Shown here: positions 11,020 through 22,742 of the stretch, in pieces
Position numbering within the stretch: position 1 is the stretch's first letter
How the letters are laid out: each line of letters begins with the position of its first letter
Source of the DNA: Eonycteris spelaea
Lineage: Eukaryota; Chordata; Mammalia; Chiroptera; Pteropodidae
Direction: 5' to 3'
NCBI GenBank assembly: GCA_003508835.1
Contig: PUFA01000684.1
Span: forward strand, 1-64,000
DNA: 64,000 bases
Notes under the pieces: generated by a model
Databases searched by the model: none
The model's input: only the letters and a program-made list of their open reading frames with translations
Told to the model about the DNA's origin: nothing
Position numbers and translations under genes: made by a program

Positions 11020-12640
11020 GAATGAATAATCACAAGACTCATTTATATGCTGCCTATAGGAGACTTATTTCAGAAGTAAAGACACACAGAAACTACATGT
11101 GAAGAAATTGAATATGAAACTCCATGCAAACAGAAATGAAAATAAAGCTGGTATAACTCTGCTTATATTACACAGAACAGACTTTAAAATAAAGACTGTA
11201 AAAAAAGTTAAAGTTCAATCTAGCAAGAATATTTAGTATTTGCAAACATATATCCACACAAAATAAGAGTACCAAAATACATATAGCTAATATTAACAGA
11301 ACTAAAGGGAGAAATTGACAGAAATACAATAATAACATGGGGACTTTAACATTCTATTTACATCAATAAATATATCAGTAAAACAGAAACTGATAAGAAA
11401 CATTGGCCTTATGTGGCACATTGGAACAGATGAAACATCTAATATATAATAACACTGACAGCTAAGTTTTCAATAGAAATACTGGAACAAAAGATAACAG
11501 AATGACATATTTTAATGCAGAGAAAATGTAACTGCCAACCTACAGTTCTATATACAGTGAAATTATCCTTCAACATGTAGGTGAAATAAAGACATTTTTA
11601 AACAAACTTGATAGCATTTAACACAAGAAGACACACATTAAAAGAAAATATTAAAGAGAATTATTCAGGTAAAAGAAAAATGATCCTGGAAACATGGTAA
11701 TTCAGAAATGAATTAAGAGAAAAATGATAAATATGTGGTAAACTCAAATAAATATTAACTCCATAAAGCATAAAACAATAATAATAATGTCCCAATGTTA
11801 AAATACATGTAGAATTAAAATAACTGAAAACAATAATATGAAAGTGTAAAGAGTGTAAATATAATTAAGTTTTGTGAAATATTTAATTGCAAAATGGTAA
11901 AAATAGTAATTGATATTAGACTACAATAAGTCACAAGGATATTTCACTAAAATTATAGTAAAAATATAAAAATAGCAAGCTAATGGAAAAAATAATTTAA
12001 TTAATGAAAAAGAAAACAATAAAGAAAAAACAAATGTACAATAAAGAAAATCATCAAAAAAAAAATTGCTTTATTAAAAAAAATTAAAAATTGATAAACC
12101 AATAATGAGACTTATCAGGAAGAACATAGAGAAGATGCAAATTATTCATTAGAGAAATAAAAATACTGGACACCACTACTGATCCTGTAGACATTAAAGA
12201 AGAGAAAAGGATATAATAAATAATCTTATGCTGAAAAATTTTGAAAGTTTTAATAAATGCCCAAATTCTTTGAAAACACCACTTACAAAAAGTGACACAG
12301 CAAGAGATAAAAATATAAATATTCTTATTTGAAACAAATAAATAATTTTGTCATCATAAATTTCATCTGGAAAAACCAAACAAACAAAACAAAGCACTCC
12401 AGGATCAGTAGTCTTTCCTGCTAAATTTTCCAAAGAAGGAAATAACACAAACATTACACCTCTTGTAGATAGGAAAATATCCTTTCTAACTTAACATTCT
12501 TGAAAGCAAAACCTAATAAGTTCTGTATAGAAAAAGGAAAATTAGAGGCCAGCCCTTTCACTGATTTAAATGCGAAGGTGAAAACAAGCAAATAAATAAC
12601 ATGTAACAAGTCAGAATGCAAATTTGTGTTGACATTAAAA
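11020..12640 (+). mobile_element. Old L1 LINE, ORF2 5' half (continuation of 8,050-9,900)
   Basis: Resumes L1 ORF2 after the RTE insertion: 'atgctgcctataggagac' (endonuclease, about 11,046), 'ggtataactctgcttatat' (11,151), then degraded RT N-terminal sequence to about 12,640 ('aaccaataatgagact' at 12,097; an 'accaaacaaacaaaacaaag' block near 12,376). A short 11,465-11,700 stretch looks like a displaced L1 ORF1 end. All frames are broken. Confidence 0.65.
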
Positions 12641-13125
12641 AATGAATCAATGTAATTCACCCTCTATAGGTATAAAAGATAAAATCATATGATTTTAAAA
12701 TACGTATAGAAAACAAATATTTACTTATATTATAGTTGGTGAGAATGGCTGAGACAAAGCACCAAGAGAGGTATCGAGTACTGCGATATTATTATTAGTT
12801 ATTTTTGGTATTATTCAGTGTCTTAATTTTATAAAATATCATCATCTTATATATTTAAACCTTTGCATATCACTGTATGCATGTTATGCTTTAATAAAAG
12901 ACAAAAAATGATTCAACACTATTACTAAGAAAATATGAAAATTTTCCTCTTTCTTTGGTTCCGCTTTTTATATCAAAGATACAGGGGAAAAGTGAAAATG
13001 TTTTTTTTTTTTTTTACTGGGGAGAGAAAATATATGAAGCTTTTCTGTGTCAGGGGAAAAATAAAAAGAAAGAGAAAAAGAACGATCAAATAGATATTAC
13101 AATAAATGTACTTTTACTAATTTGG
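12640..13125. other. Unassigned spacer with poly-T tract
   Basis: Between two L1 segments. It contains a 17-nt T run (12,992-13,014 region) and A/G-rich sequence. The first 60 bp may still be L1. Nothing else is recognisable. Confidence 0.4.
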
Positions 13126-13386
13126 TTCTTTAATTTAACATTTCAAGAAAATCCTTCCAATATACCTCTCTCATGGATAGGAAAGGTGAATATTGTTAAA
13201 ATGACCATAGTACCCAAAGCAATTTACAGATTCAATGCAATTCCTATCAAAATACCAAGTCATTCTTCCAGAATTAAAATAATCCTAAAATTTATATGGA
13301 CCAAAAAAAAGCCCCAAATAGCCAAAGTAGTCTTTAGAAACAAGAATAAACTTGGAGGTATCATGTTCTCTGATCTGAAACTATAA
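12955..13386 (+). pseudogene. L1 ORF2 fragment (reverse transcriptase C-terminal side)
   Basis: The C-terminal half of this 143-codon open stretch reads as L1 ORF2 just after the RT palm ('[14 protein letters not shown]', '[10 protein letters not shown]'). The first 55 codons (poly-F, K-rich) come from the flanking spacer and are not L1. ORF2 continues in other frames to about 14,240. It is a truncated, frameshifted copy of the endonuclease/reverse transcriptase and cannot be active. Confidence 0.75.
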
Positions 13387-14872
13387 TACAAAGCTATAAT
13401 GATCAAAACAGTATGGTGCTAACACAAAAACAGACATAGATCAATGGAACAGAATAGAGAGCCCAGAAATAAACCTTTGTTTATATGGTCAAATGATCTA
13501 TGACAAGGGAGGTAAAAATATACACTGGAGTAATGAAACTCTCTTCAACAAGTGATATTGGGAGAACTGGATAGATACATGCAAAAAATAAATAAAACTG
13601 GACCACTCTCTTACATCATGTTTAAAAACACACTCAAAATGAGTTAACAACTTAAATGTAAGGCCTGAAATCATAAAGCTCCAAGAAGAAAACCAAAAGC
13701 AACTATCTGACATCAGTCTGAGTATTATTTTCTTGAATGCATCCCTTCAAGAAATGGAAAAACAAAAAAAATAAAGAAATGGGACTACATTAAACTGAAA
13801 AATCTGCACAGTGAAGGAAAACATTAACAAAACAAAAAGGCAACTTACTGAATGGGAGAATATATTTGCAAATAATATATTCAATAAGGGGTTGATATAC
13901 AAAACATAATAAACTCACACAACTCAATAACAAAAATAAACAATATGATCAAAAAATAGGCAGAGGTCATGAAAAAAAACATTTCTCCAAAGAAGACATA
14001 CAGATGACCAACAGATATATGAAATGATATTCAACATCACTAATCATCAGGTAACGCAAATCAAAACCACAGTAAAATACCACCTTACACTATTATTAAA
14101 AAGTCAGCAAATAACACGTGTCAGTGAAGATGTGGCAAAAAGGGAATCCTTGTGCACTGTTGGTGGGACTGCAAACTGGTGCAGCCCTATGGAAAACAAT
14201 ATGAAGAGTCTTCAAAAATTAAAAATAGATACATAATCCAGCAATTTCTCTTCTGGGTATTTATCCAAAGAAAACAGGAACAGTAATTCAAAAAGATATA
14301 CACACCCTATGTTCATTGTAACATTATTTAGAATAGTCAAGATATGGAAGTTACATAGGTATCCATCGATAGATTATAAAGAGAATGTGATATGTGTGTA
14401 TACATATACACACATATATATATACATATACATATATATATGCATACATAATGGAATATTATGTAGTAATGATAAAGAAAAAATCTTACCATTTGTGACA
14501 ATATGGATGGATCTAGAGAGTATTATGCTAAGTGAAATAAGTCAGGCAGGGAAAGACAAATGCTGTGTAGTTTCACTTATATTTGGAATCTAAAAATAAA
14601 CAAACAAAACAAACACAGATTCATAGAAACAGAGACTGAATTAATGGTTACCAGAAGAGAGGGGTTTGGGGTGGGTGAAAAGGAGAAGGATAATATAGTC
14701 AATAATACTGTGATAAGTTTACATGGTGACATATGATTACTAGAATTATTGGGGTGATCACATGATAAGGTATAAAAATGCCAAATCACTATATTGCACA
14801 CCTGAAACTAGTATAACCAATATAAGATTATATGCCAACTATACTTCAATAAAAAATAAATCAAAAAAAAAA
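13130..14872 (+). mobile_element. L1 LINE 3' half (ORF2 C-terminal part and 3' UTR)
   Basis: A good-quality L1 3' segment. ORF2 begins within RT ('atgaccatagtacccaaagc' at 13,201). The C-terminal domain follows, including 'cttgtgcactgttggtggga' (14,149) and 'ccagcaatttctcttctggg' (14,239). The 3' UTR ends 'gccaactatacttcaataaa' with an A-rich tail at 14,853-14,880. A dinucleotide repeat (14,390-14,450) sits in ORF2. This 3' UTR type matches the antisense copies at 17.7-18.3 kb and 52.2 kb. Confidence 0.9.
14390..14450. repeat. AT/GT-rich microsatellite
   Basis: Alternating (TATG/CA)-type tract inside the L1 at the usual simple-repeat expansion point before 'aatggaatatta'. Confidence 0.9.
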
Positions 14873-15368
14873 GAAAAAATTCACTATTATACTGCCAAAA
14901 AAGAACCTTCATAACAAATAATTTTTCTTTGTTTATAATTGTTGATTCCAGAATGTAAGTATTAGAATGTTTAGCGTACATAGACAGAACATTAATGACA
15001 CCTGGCTACAAATGCAACTCCAAGCATCAGGTAACTTGGATCTAAAAACTCAGCATATCCAAGCTGCTGTTTCCAACTACTTTCCTTAAAAATAGTGTTT
15101 TAGAGGCCCAGGATTATGGAAATAGTTACTCCTCCTTGGCAACTCCAGGTGGTCCCACTAAATTGGATTTCAAAGAGTTCCTTACTGCTATGAAAATAAA
15201 TGAAAATCTAACCTAAGATCTAAATAGCTTCAGCCTCTTTTCAGAAACTATACTGACAACTTTCAGGACATTAAGTATGGCTTACAAGGAGAGCAGCGTT
15301 AATTTTTTCCAGAAGTATCTTCATAACAACCCTACTATAGACAAGTCTTAAGGAAATAAATATCCTAT

Positions 15369-15397
15369 TAACACATATACAAAAAGTATATGTGTTA
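15369..15397. repeat. Perfect 12-bp inverted repeat with AAAAA loop
   Basis: 'taacacatatac' at 15,369-15,380 pairs perfectly with 15,386-15,397 around a 5-nt A loop. It is AT-rich and most simply a chance palindrome or simple-repeat product. Confidence 0.9.
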
Positions 15398-16741
15398 TAT
15401 ATATACTTGTTCTTTCTGTCCTGTTAAAGTCTTCAGACCACCTGATGAAGGAGTAGCAGTCTTATGTTTCAAATAAAAAAGTTTGTATATGATATGCTAA
15501 GAAGTTTTACCACATAGAGAAGTACTAATCGCCCCTTCAGCATCAACTACACTGCGTTCCAAATGCACGCTCATGTCAGCTTCATTTTCTCTAAGAAAAG
15601 TGGTGCCTAGTACAACTACAGATCTCTAAGATCCTTTGCAGCTAAGTGAATTATCTTATAAATTTGGGGTCAAGGTATGGTTGGAGCTGAGAATTGCATG
15701 ACTGAGTAACAGAATGTTGACAGCCTTGACTGAGGGCAACATACCCTAGATACAAAATGCTAATTTATATAATGCATTTGTGCCTGTCAGTTCTGAGATT
15801 CTTATTCTGTCATTTTATACTATAATGTGTAGAATAACTTCTCAATAATCACGGAATATTTTCTTGTAGTAAGCAAATCTCCTCCACATACATATGCCTG
15901 ATTATTCCATTAAGAAAATAAGACAGACCTGGAAAAAACAACTGCCTTTTGAGAGGGTTTTGCAGGTAAGTAGACAAGAAGATAACAAGGTCTTTAAATT
16001 ATTTTTGTGATTAGAAATAATTAATGTGTTTAAAATGCTACTTCCAACTCCAACACTGTAATATTTATGTAAATTATAGCACAATTCACGATCATTGTAA
16101 CAAATAAAAAACTGTGAATATACTGGTTGCTACAGTGCTAAGAGCCTGAATTCTCGAGTCAGTAATGGATGTGCAGACAGGTAGGAAGATGTGCAAAGAG
16201 TAAAAAAGAAATAGTGGCTGTGTCTATTTGGGGTGTTGACAACATTCCAGATATAACAAGGCAGGGGAAAGCAGGTACGGTGGGTATTCCTTCTTCGTTC
16301 AGCATTATGGATCCAATAACTTTGAGATAATAATAGTTATACATTTAGTTTCTTTTAAGTCACTACCAACCTCCTTCAAAAAGAAAACAAAGCTGTCATC
16401 ACATAGAAAGTCATCAGACTCTAAAAAATTATGATTTGGTAATGGATCATTTAAGTGGAAACTCCTTCAGAAACTTGAGTTTTTCCTGAAATTATGAATT
16501 ATAAGAAGAGAAGGCACCAGTGAAGAGACATACATCCCCCAATACTAAAGAATTTTGAGTGAAAAACAGCTGTTATTTTTGGACTTGTGTAGAAACTGTG
16601 GCTAATGTGTGAGGCCACTTCTATCAGAGAAGCATGACCCACGAGGCTTGGAGAAATTCTTATAGAAGAAAGGCTGCTCTGTTTCCAGAAAGCCATTATG
16701 ATTTAGGATACCAGATACTATTTGTTAATCATGCTGAAAAA

Positions 16742-16767
16742 GCAACAACAACAACAACAACAACAAA
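16742..16767. repeat. (CAA)n microsatellite
   Basis: About eight CAA/ACA units in a row. They encode poly-Q or poly-T in the two forward frames, which explains the low-complexity ORFs there. Confidence 0.95.
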
Positions 16768-17684
16768 CTTTTATTCAGCAAGAAGAGCTGCCAATCTTCT
16801 GCAGAGAGAGAGCATCTATGGGATTCTATATAACAAAGAGAAAAAATGAAAAGTACCTACATTGCAACACAGTATTAATTTTATGCAGGAATCTGAACTT
16901 AAAAATCAGTTTACTCAGAAAAGAAAGCAAAAAAATTCTTCACAGAAATAGTGTCAATTTAAGAATTATAAGAGACATTTGACTGGAGAGTTGAAAGAAT
17001 TCTAATACTTTACCTATCAAATAATATACAAGTTTTGTTTTATGATCACACAATTGCAAACAGAAAAGCAAAGGTCTTTTTCTTTTGAGCACACAACAAA
17101 TACAAGAATTATTGATGCTCAAAATTTGATGTTTGACTTTATAATATTGGAACCCTAACTTCTTATTTTAATCCACAGGAAGAAAACAATTTAGTTTATA
17201 GAACAGATACAGATGATCAAATTCAAAGCTTTTTTTAACTGAATAGGCTAATATGAGATTTGATTAATGTGGCACTCACTACTAACCTGGTGTTTGGGGT
17301 AGCAGAAAGATAGCTTACATAGAGTGCATGTGTCTATGAGCTTTACCACTATTTCTAAATAGATCTTCTATTTCCATTATTACTTTAGAAAAAGTTGCAG
17401 ATAAAATTGAAATGCAATACTGGTGTGCTTGTTCAAAAAATACATATGTTTAGTATAATTATTATAGAAGAAATTTTAATATATTAATGATTTCAATGTG
17501 CTTGCTTTCATTTTTGAATATATGAGTGGATTCCCTCTAAGCCCCAAGGAAGTAAACTTTTGGAATGTTATTGAGAACTCTAATCTGATTTTATTATTGA
17601 TAATTACATAAATTCTCTTGTACAGTCCATATTAAAATAAAATAATTTACCTACTCTTACGATTTACATTGTTACACATAGGTT

Positions 17685-18136
17685 TTTTTTAAACTACTTT
17701 AATTACAGTAACATACAATATTATATGAGTTTCAGGTTTATGACATATGATTAGAAATTTACATAATTTATGAAGTGATCACTTGATAAGTCTAGCATGC
17801 ATCTAACACCATGCATTGTTATTGCAATATTATTGACTGTATTCCCTATACTGCACTTTACATCCCAATGACTATTTTTGTAACTGCCAATTTGTACTTC
17901 TTAATCCCTCCCCTTGTTTACCCAACCCCACCACCCTCCCATCTGGCAATCATCAGAATGTTCTCTGTATCTATGAGTTTGTTTCTGTTCTGTTTATTTA
18001 TTTTGCTCTTTAGGTTACACATGCAAGTGAAACCATATGGCATTTTTTTTTCTCTGTCTGACTTACTCCACTCAGCAAAAGATAATCTCAGTTCATCCAT
18101 GTTGTTCCAAATGGCAAGATTTCATTCTTCTTTTTA
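17685..18136 (-). mobile_element. L1 LINE 3' UTR and ORF2 end, antisense
   Basis: Complement of the 3' UTR seen at 14,640-14,860. It includes 'tttcaggtttatgacatatg', the pyrimidine-rich 'tccctccccttgtttaccca' stretch, and 'ttcatccatgttgttccaaa' at the ORF2/3' UTR border. It is 5'-truncated at about 18,136. Confidence 0.85.
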
Positions 18137-18137
18137 A

Positions 18138-18335
18138 ATTTTTATGTTTTTGTTTTTTAATTATAGTTGACATACAATATTATATTAATTTCAGGTGTAC
18201 AACATAGTGATTAGACATTTATATAACTTATGAACTAATAATCCCGATAAATAGAGTACTCATCTGAAAACATACATAGTTATTAAAATACTATTGACTA
18301 TATTCTCTATGCTATACCCTATATCCCCCTGAAGT
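18138..18335 (-). mobile_element. Second antisense L1 3' UTR
   Basis: A second, shorter copy of the same 3' UTR type ('gttgacatacaatattatat', 'tttcaggtgtacaacatagt') directly next to the preceding one in the same orientation. Two successive 5'-truncated insertions are the simplest reading. Confidence 0.8.
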
Positions 18336-18339
18336 GTTG

Positions 18340-19770
18340 TGAGAAAAAGATTGAATTTTCAAAAAATATTCCTGGGTCATTTAGATATTGATATGGAAAA
18401 TAAATAGATCTTGACTCCTATATGACACCATGCACAAAATGATTGTAGATCTTATTGTGAGAAATAAAACAAAGAATATCCATAAGAAAATATTTAAGAG
18501 TATTTTAAATATTTAAGAGTACTTTATAAGCTTGAAGAAAGTAAAAATTTCTTAAATGGGGCACAAAAAAAATTAAGTGTAAAAAAACAACCTGTTTATA
18601 TAGTTCATTATTTATATTTAATATATTAATGTATATGTTTGCATTACACACATATACATTAATATATGTAATACTATATATACTACATATGCATTTATAT
18701 TAGTAAATATGTATATATAAATATACAAACTAATAATATAGTTTAATATTTATATATTGTATATTATATAGAAGATTTCATTAAATTAAAATAATTTGTT
18801 CATTATAAGATATCAGAAAAATATGAAAACAAGCTCTAGAATATGAAAAGATATTTATAAGAAATACATCTGACAAAGGACTCATATCCATAATATATTT
18901 AAAGAAAACCTTTGTAAATCAATAAGTAAAAGGTAGACAGCTCAATGAAAAATGAACAAAACCATGAAATCATTATTTCAATAAGGAAGATATTGACATG
19001 GCCAATATGTGTAAAGATGCTCAACATTATTAGTCATAAGTGAATTTTGGATTGAACAGCAACAACATACTGTATGCATCCATTAAAGTAGATAAAATAA
19101 AATGATTGTTTGCAAGGATGTGATACAACTGAAACACTCACTCATTGTTGATGAGAGTATATATTGGTATAACCATTTTGGAAATCAGTTTCATAATATC
19201 CTCAAAGGCTGAATGTATGAATATCCTATGGCCCAGTAATTCTCTTTCTCTCTCTATATATATCCCACACAAATGTATTTGTATGTTTCCTCAAAGATAC
19301 ATACAAGTATGTTCATAACAACTTTAATTAAAATTGTAAAAAAATAAAAAAACCCTGGAATCAAGCCAAATTTATGAGCACATTATAATAGGCACATAAA
19401 TTACAGTATAGTCATATAATAGAATACTATCCCCCAGTAAAAAACAAATTAGCATCAGCTAAAGCATAAACATGAAGAAATAGGAAAAATACAATTCTGA
19501 GCAGATGAAGCAAATTGTATTATTTCTTTACATATTTCCAAATGCAAGGAAAATGATTAATAGGGTTAGCAGTCAAGATAGTGGTTACCTTTGAAAGCAA
19601 GAAGAGGATATTTGGGTGCTATAAAAATGTTTTATCTATAACCTACATTCTGTTTACCTGAATGTGTTAACTTTCTGAAATTTCTTTAGTTTATGATTTA
19701 ATGTATTCACGCATGATTTCTGTACTTTTCATATATATGTTAGAAATTAATAAAAATTATAAACCACAGC
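18340..19770 (+). mobile_element. Older L1 LINE 3' end, with AT-rich insert
   Basis: Plus-strand L1M-type sequence: 'gatattgatatggaaaataa' area, ORF2 C-terminal blocks ('atatttataagaaatacatc', 'catgaaatcattatttcaa', 'caaatgtatttgtatgtttc') and a 3' UTR ending near 19,770. An AT-rich stretch at about 18,595-18,775 with a strong palindrome interrupts it. All frames are closed. Confidence 0.75.
18621..18667. repeat. 18-bp perfect inverted repeat (cruciform-capable)
   Basis: 18,621-18,638 is the exact reverse complement of 18,650-18,667, with an 11-nt loop. It sits in a roughly 180-bp AT-rich tract inside an old L1. AT-rich palindromes of this kind are breakage- and length-variation-prone. Confidence 0.9.
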
Positions 19771-19794
19771 AAAACAAATTTTAAAAAAGATGAT

Positions 19795-20030
19795 GTTTCT
19801 TTAGTGCTTACTATGTACCAGGCATTATTCCAATTGATTTACATTGATTGAGTAATTTAATCCTCAGAACCCTATGAGGATAAGCTATTATCTTCATTTT
19901 AAATGAGGAAAATAGGTTTGGAATCATTAAGTAACTTGCCTAAGGTTATGCACTTAATGAGTTGTGGAGGCAAATTTGAAATCCTTAGAGACTGACTTCA
20001 AAGCCTAAATGCTTAACCACAACATTGCAA
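19795..20030 (-). mobile_element. MIR SINE, antisense
   Basis: Complement of the MIR core and 3' part: 'gtgcttactatgtaccaggc', 'atttaatcctcagaacccta', 'aagtaacttgcctaaggtta'. These are the hallmark antisense MIR blocks in the right order. Old tRNA-derived SINE. Confidence 0.92.
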
Positions 20031-20034
20031 TATC

Positions 20035-20690
20035 TCCAATATTTTTTCTCTTCTTCTCTATGATATTTCTTTTTGTATTTTAAATTTTGCTTGGTCATCA
20101 ATTCTACAGAAGAAATTAATTTCTGTAACTAGTAACTTTACTGCTTTTATTTTCTTTATTGTACTTCAATTAAACAGAGTTAGAAATTAATATTTGATTC
20201 ACAGAGAAATCTTCATTTGTCATGGAATTAAACTAAATTAATGAAACAGCTTGTACCTACTTTTCTTCTTAAATACAGCTTTCAGACAGGGCATTTCTTT
20301 GCCTTATTATAGCCTATGTTAAATATATTTGTTTACCCTTTTTCTATAAATTTGATTTGATTGAATTTAATTTGCTTTAGGCTTTTCTTGTGCATCGAGT
20401 AATGTATGAAAAGTCTGTAATTTATTCCTCATTCAACTGAATGCCCTAAGTGATAGGAAGATGGTATAGACATCAAAATAACTCATTAATAGCAATTTGA
20501 GTTTTATTTCCTTATCGAAGAAAGCTCCAAATAATCAGTTTTCCTGAAAAATCTCATATGTAGAGACTTTTTTCAGATAAATAATGTGTTTTGTTTAAAA
20601 TTAAAGTAATAGACATGTAGTTCTCACATAAAAATATCAACCAAAACTCTCCTTATTTTGGCACATTAAGCATTTTGTAATTTTTACTTT
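20035..20690. other. No recognisable gene or repeat
   Basis: AT-rich sequence between a MIR and the old antisense L1. Nothing supported. Confidence 0.45.
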
Positions 20691-20691
20691 T

Positions 20692-21485
20692 ATGTAGCAT
20701 ATAGATTTTTATTGTAATAAAGTATACATAAACTAAAATTTAAATTTCAACCATTTTGAAGTGTACAATTCAGTGTATTTAGTATATTCACATAGTTGTA
20801 CAACCATCACCTCTACCTCCAAAACTTATTTATCATCCTTAACTGAAACTCTATATCCATTAACAATAACTCTGCATTCCTCACTTCACCCAGTCTCTGC
20901 TAATCATTATTCTACTTTCCTTCTGGCTAAATTTGATGATTCTGTCTGCCTCATATAAGTGAAATTACAAAATATGTTTTCTTTTTTGCCTGGTTAATGT
21001 CATTTGGTATAATTTCTTCAAGGTTCTTTTATGTTGCATCCTGTATCATAATTTCATTCATTTATAAAGTTTAATATTCCATATATCATGTTTTGTTTAT
21101 CCATTTATATGTTGATGGTCATTGGAATTTTTCTGCCTTTTGGCTATTGTGAATAAAGCTGCATGATATATATCCAGAAATGGAATTGTTGGATCACATG
21201 GTAATTCTATGTTTATTTTATCATAGAACTACAACTTTTCTATGTTTCACAGTGGTTTTAACATCAGTGCACAAGGATTTCAACTTCTCCACAACCTTGC
21301 CAACTTATTATTTTCATTTATTTTTTGTAATAATTATTCTAATGAATATGAAACTATATCTCATTGTGCTTTGATTTGCATTTATCAAATGACCAGTGAT
21401 ACTCAGCATCTTTTCATGTCTTTATTGGCCATTTGTGTACCCTCTTAAGAAATGTTTATCAAGTCCTTTGCCCACATATATATTT
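20692..21485 (-). mobile_element. Old antisense L1 (host copy), part 1: 3' UTR to ORF2 end
   Basis: First of four collinear pieces of one old antisense L1. It starts with the 3' UTR ('attttgaagtgtacaattca', 'catagttgtacaaccatcac') and proceeds to ORF2 C-terminal sequence ('gaataaagctgcatgatata', 'tttatcaagtcctttgccca'). The sequence stops at 21,485 and resumes in register at 22,610. Confidence 0.85.
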
Positions 21486-21489
21486 TTTG

Positions 21490-22115
21490 TTTTGTTTGCA
21501 ATAATTTTAGTCATTATTACCAAAATACTGGATACATCCTAAATATTTATCAAGTGTAGAATGAAAATAAATTATCCCGGATAATATTCCATGTGCACGT
21601 GAAAAATGTGTGAATTCTGCTGTTGTTATGTGGAGTATTCTGTATTTTTCTGTTAGGTCAAATGAGTCTACAGTTTTATTAAAATTCTGTTTTCTTACTG
21701 ATCTGTCTGTTCTGTCTATTACTGAAAATGAGATGTTAAAGTTTTGAACTATTATTTTAAAAATAACTTGTAGTATATTCATACATTGGAAAACAATAAT
21801 ACAGCAATGGTAAAAGAATGTACTGCTACTTACAACAACATCAATGAGTATCACAGAAAAAATATAAAGTAAAAAATCCATATTGCTTAATAAATAACAT
21901 ATTTACATAAAATTTAAAACCAGGCAAAACTAATCTATGATGTTAGAAAACTAATTACTCATGAAATTTACAGGGAGTGGTATTAGCTGATGGCGGACCC
22001 AATGGAGTCTTCTGGGTGCTGAGAATGTTATAAACACATCAAGCTATACATTTAGCATTTTTGTACTTAATTGTTCATAATTTATACTTCAATATAAAGA
22101 TTAAAAAATAATTTT
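21490..22115 (+). mobile_element. L1 composite inserted in the old antisense L1
   Basis: Mostly plus-strand L1 3' end (21,515-21,590 and 21,755-22,115: 'catcaatgagtatcacagaa', 'tacagggagtggtattagct', 'aatttatacttcaatataaa'). An antisense L1 endonuclease-region piece lies between (21,590-21,755: 'ttctgttaggtcaaatgagt', 'ctgtctattactgaaaatga'). It splits parts 1 and 2 of the old host L1. The internal mixed orientation suggests either inversion on insertion or two events. Confidence 0.65.
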
Positions 22116-22119
22116 ATAG

Positions 22120-22605
22120 TATTTTACCCAAATGTGAATGTTCTCTCTTGAGTTGTTAATTTTCTTCTTTTCGTTCTATATTTTACTAATGGATTCTGTT
22201 TAGGTTTTTTTTTTTTTTATGTCTAGAGTGAGCATAATTAATTAATGCATGTGCTCTTTGCCCTGAATTGTCATGGATGGCTTTTCCTAGTATTTTTTTG
22301 TTTCGGTCTTGAAGATGTCATGAAACATACCTCTAATGATAGAGGAAAAACCCACTTACCAGTTGGGTGAATCTGGGTGGAACCAGATCTACGTTCTTAC
22401 TGAAGAGAGTTTTATCTTTATGTGTTTTCTGTCTACTGTAACAGTTGGCTATATACTGCTTTCAATGACTGAGTTCCATCATTCCTGATTGCTGCTTCAA
22501 GTCGGGGGTGTAGAGCCTCCAAACTGTTGCTGCTACCCTTTAAAAAGGGAGTGTATATTGTATCATTGAAAATTAACTGTGATATCAGGTCAGGCCATTG
22601 ACCAT
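22120..22605. other. Unassigned part of the insertion
   Basis: Lies between the L1 composite and the resumption of the old antisense L1. It has a T-run at 22,206-22,219 and a mixed-composition stretch ('gtcgggggtgtagagcctcc') of unknown origin. No domain. Confidence 0.4.
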
Positions 22606-22607
22606 TT

Positions 22608-22742
22608 TTTTTTTTAAATTGGGTCGATTGTTTTATTTTTGTTGTTGAAATGTAGGAATTCGTTATATGTTGTGGATATTAATTTCATTAGATAAACAAT
22701 TTACAAATATTTTCTCCTATTCTGTAGGTTGCCTCTTTACTT
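22608..22742 (-). mobile_element. Old antisense L1 (host copy), part 2
   Basis: Continues part 1 ('aaattgggtcgattgttt', 'attctgtaggttgcctcttt') at the expected ORF2 position, then is cut by the next L1 at about 22,743. Confidence 0.8.

Larger units (their letters stand above)
14880..17680. other. 2.8 kb without recognised gene or repeat
   Basis: I see no convincing exon, RNA gene or repeat family. It contains a perfect 12-bp inverted repeat (15,369-15,397) and a (CAA)n microsatellite (16,742-16,767). Two overlapping frames near 16,634-16,982 read across the CAA tract and have no domain. This is one of the few parts of the window that may be unique sequence. Confidence 0.5.

Noticed and set aside
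16634..16982. Two overlapping ORFs with poly-Gln or poly-Thr
   Set aside because: They are driven by the (CAA)n microsatellite. No domain and no conserved start context.
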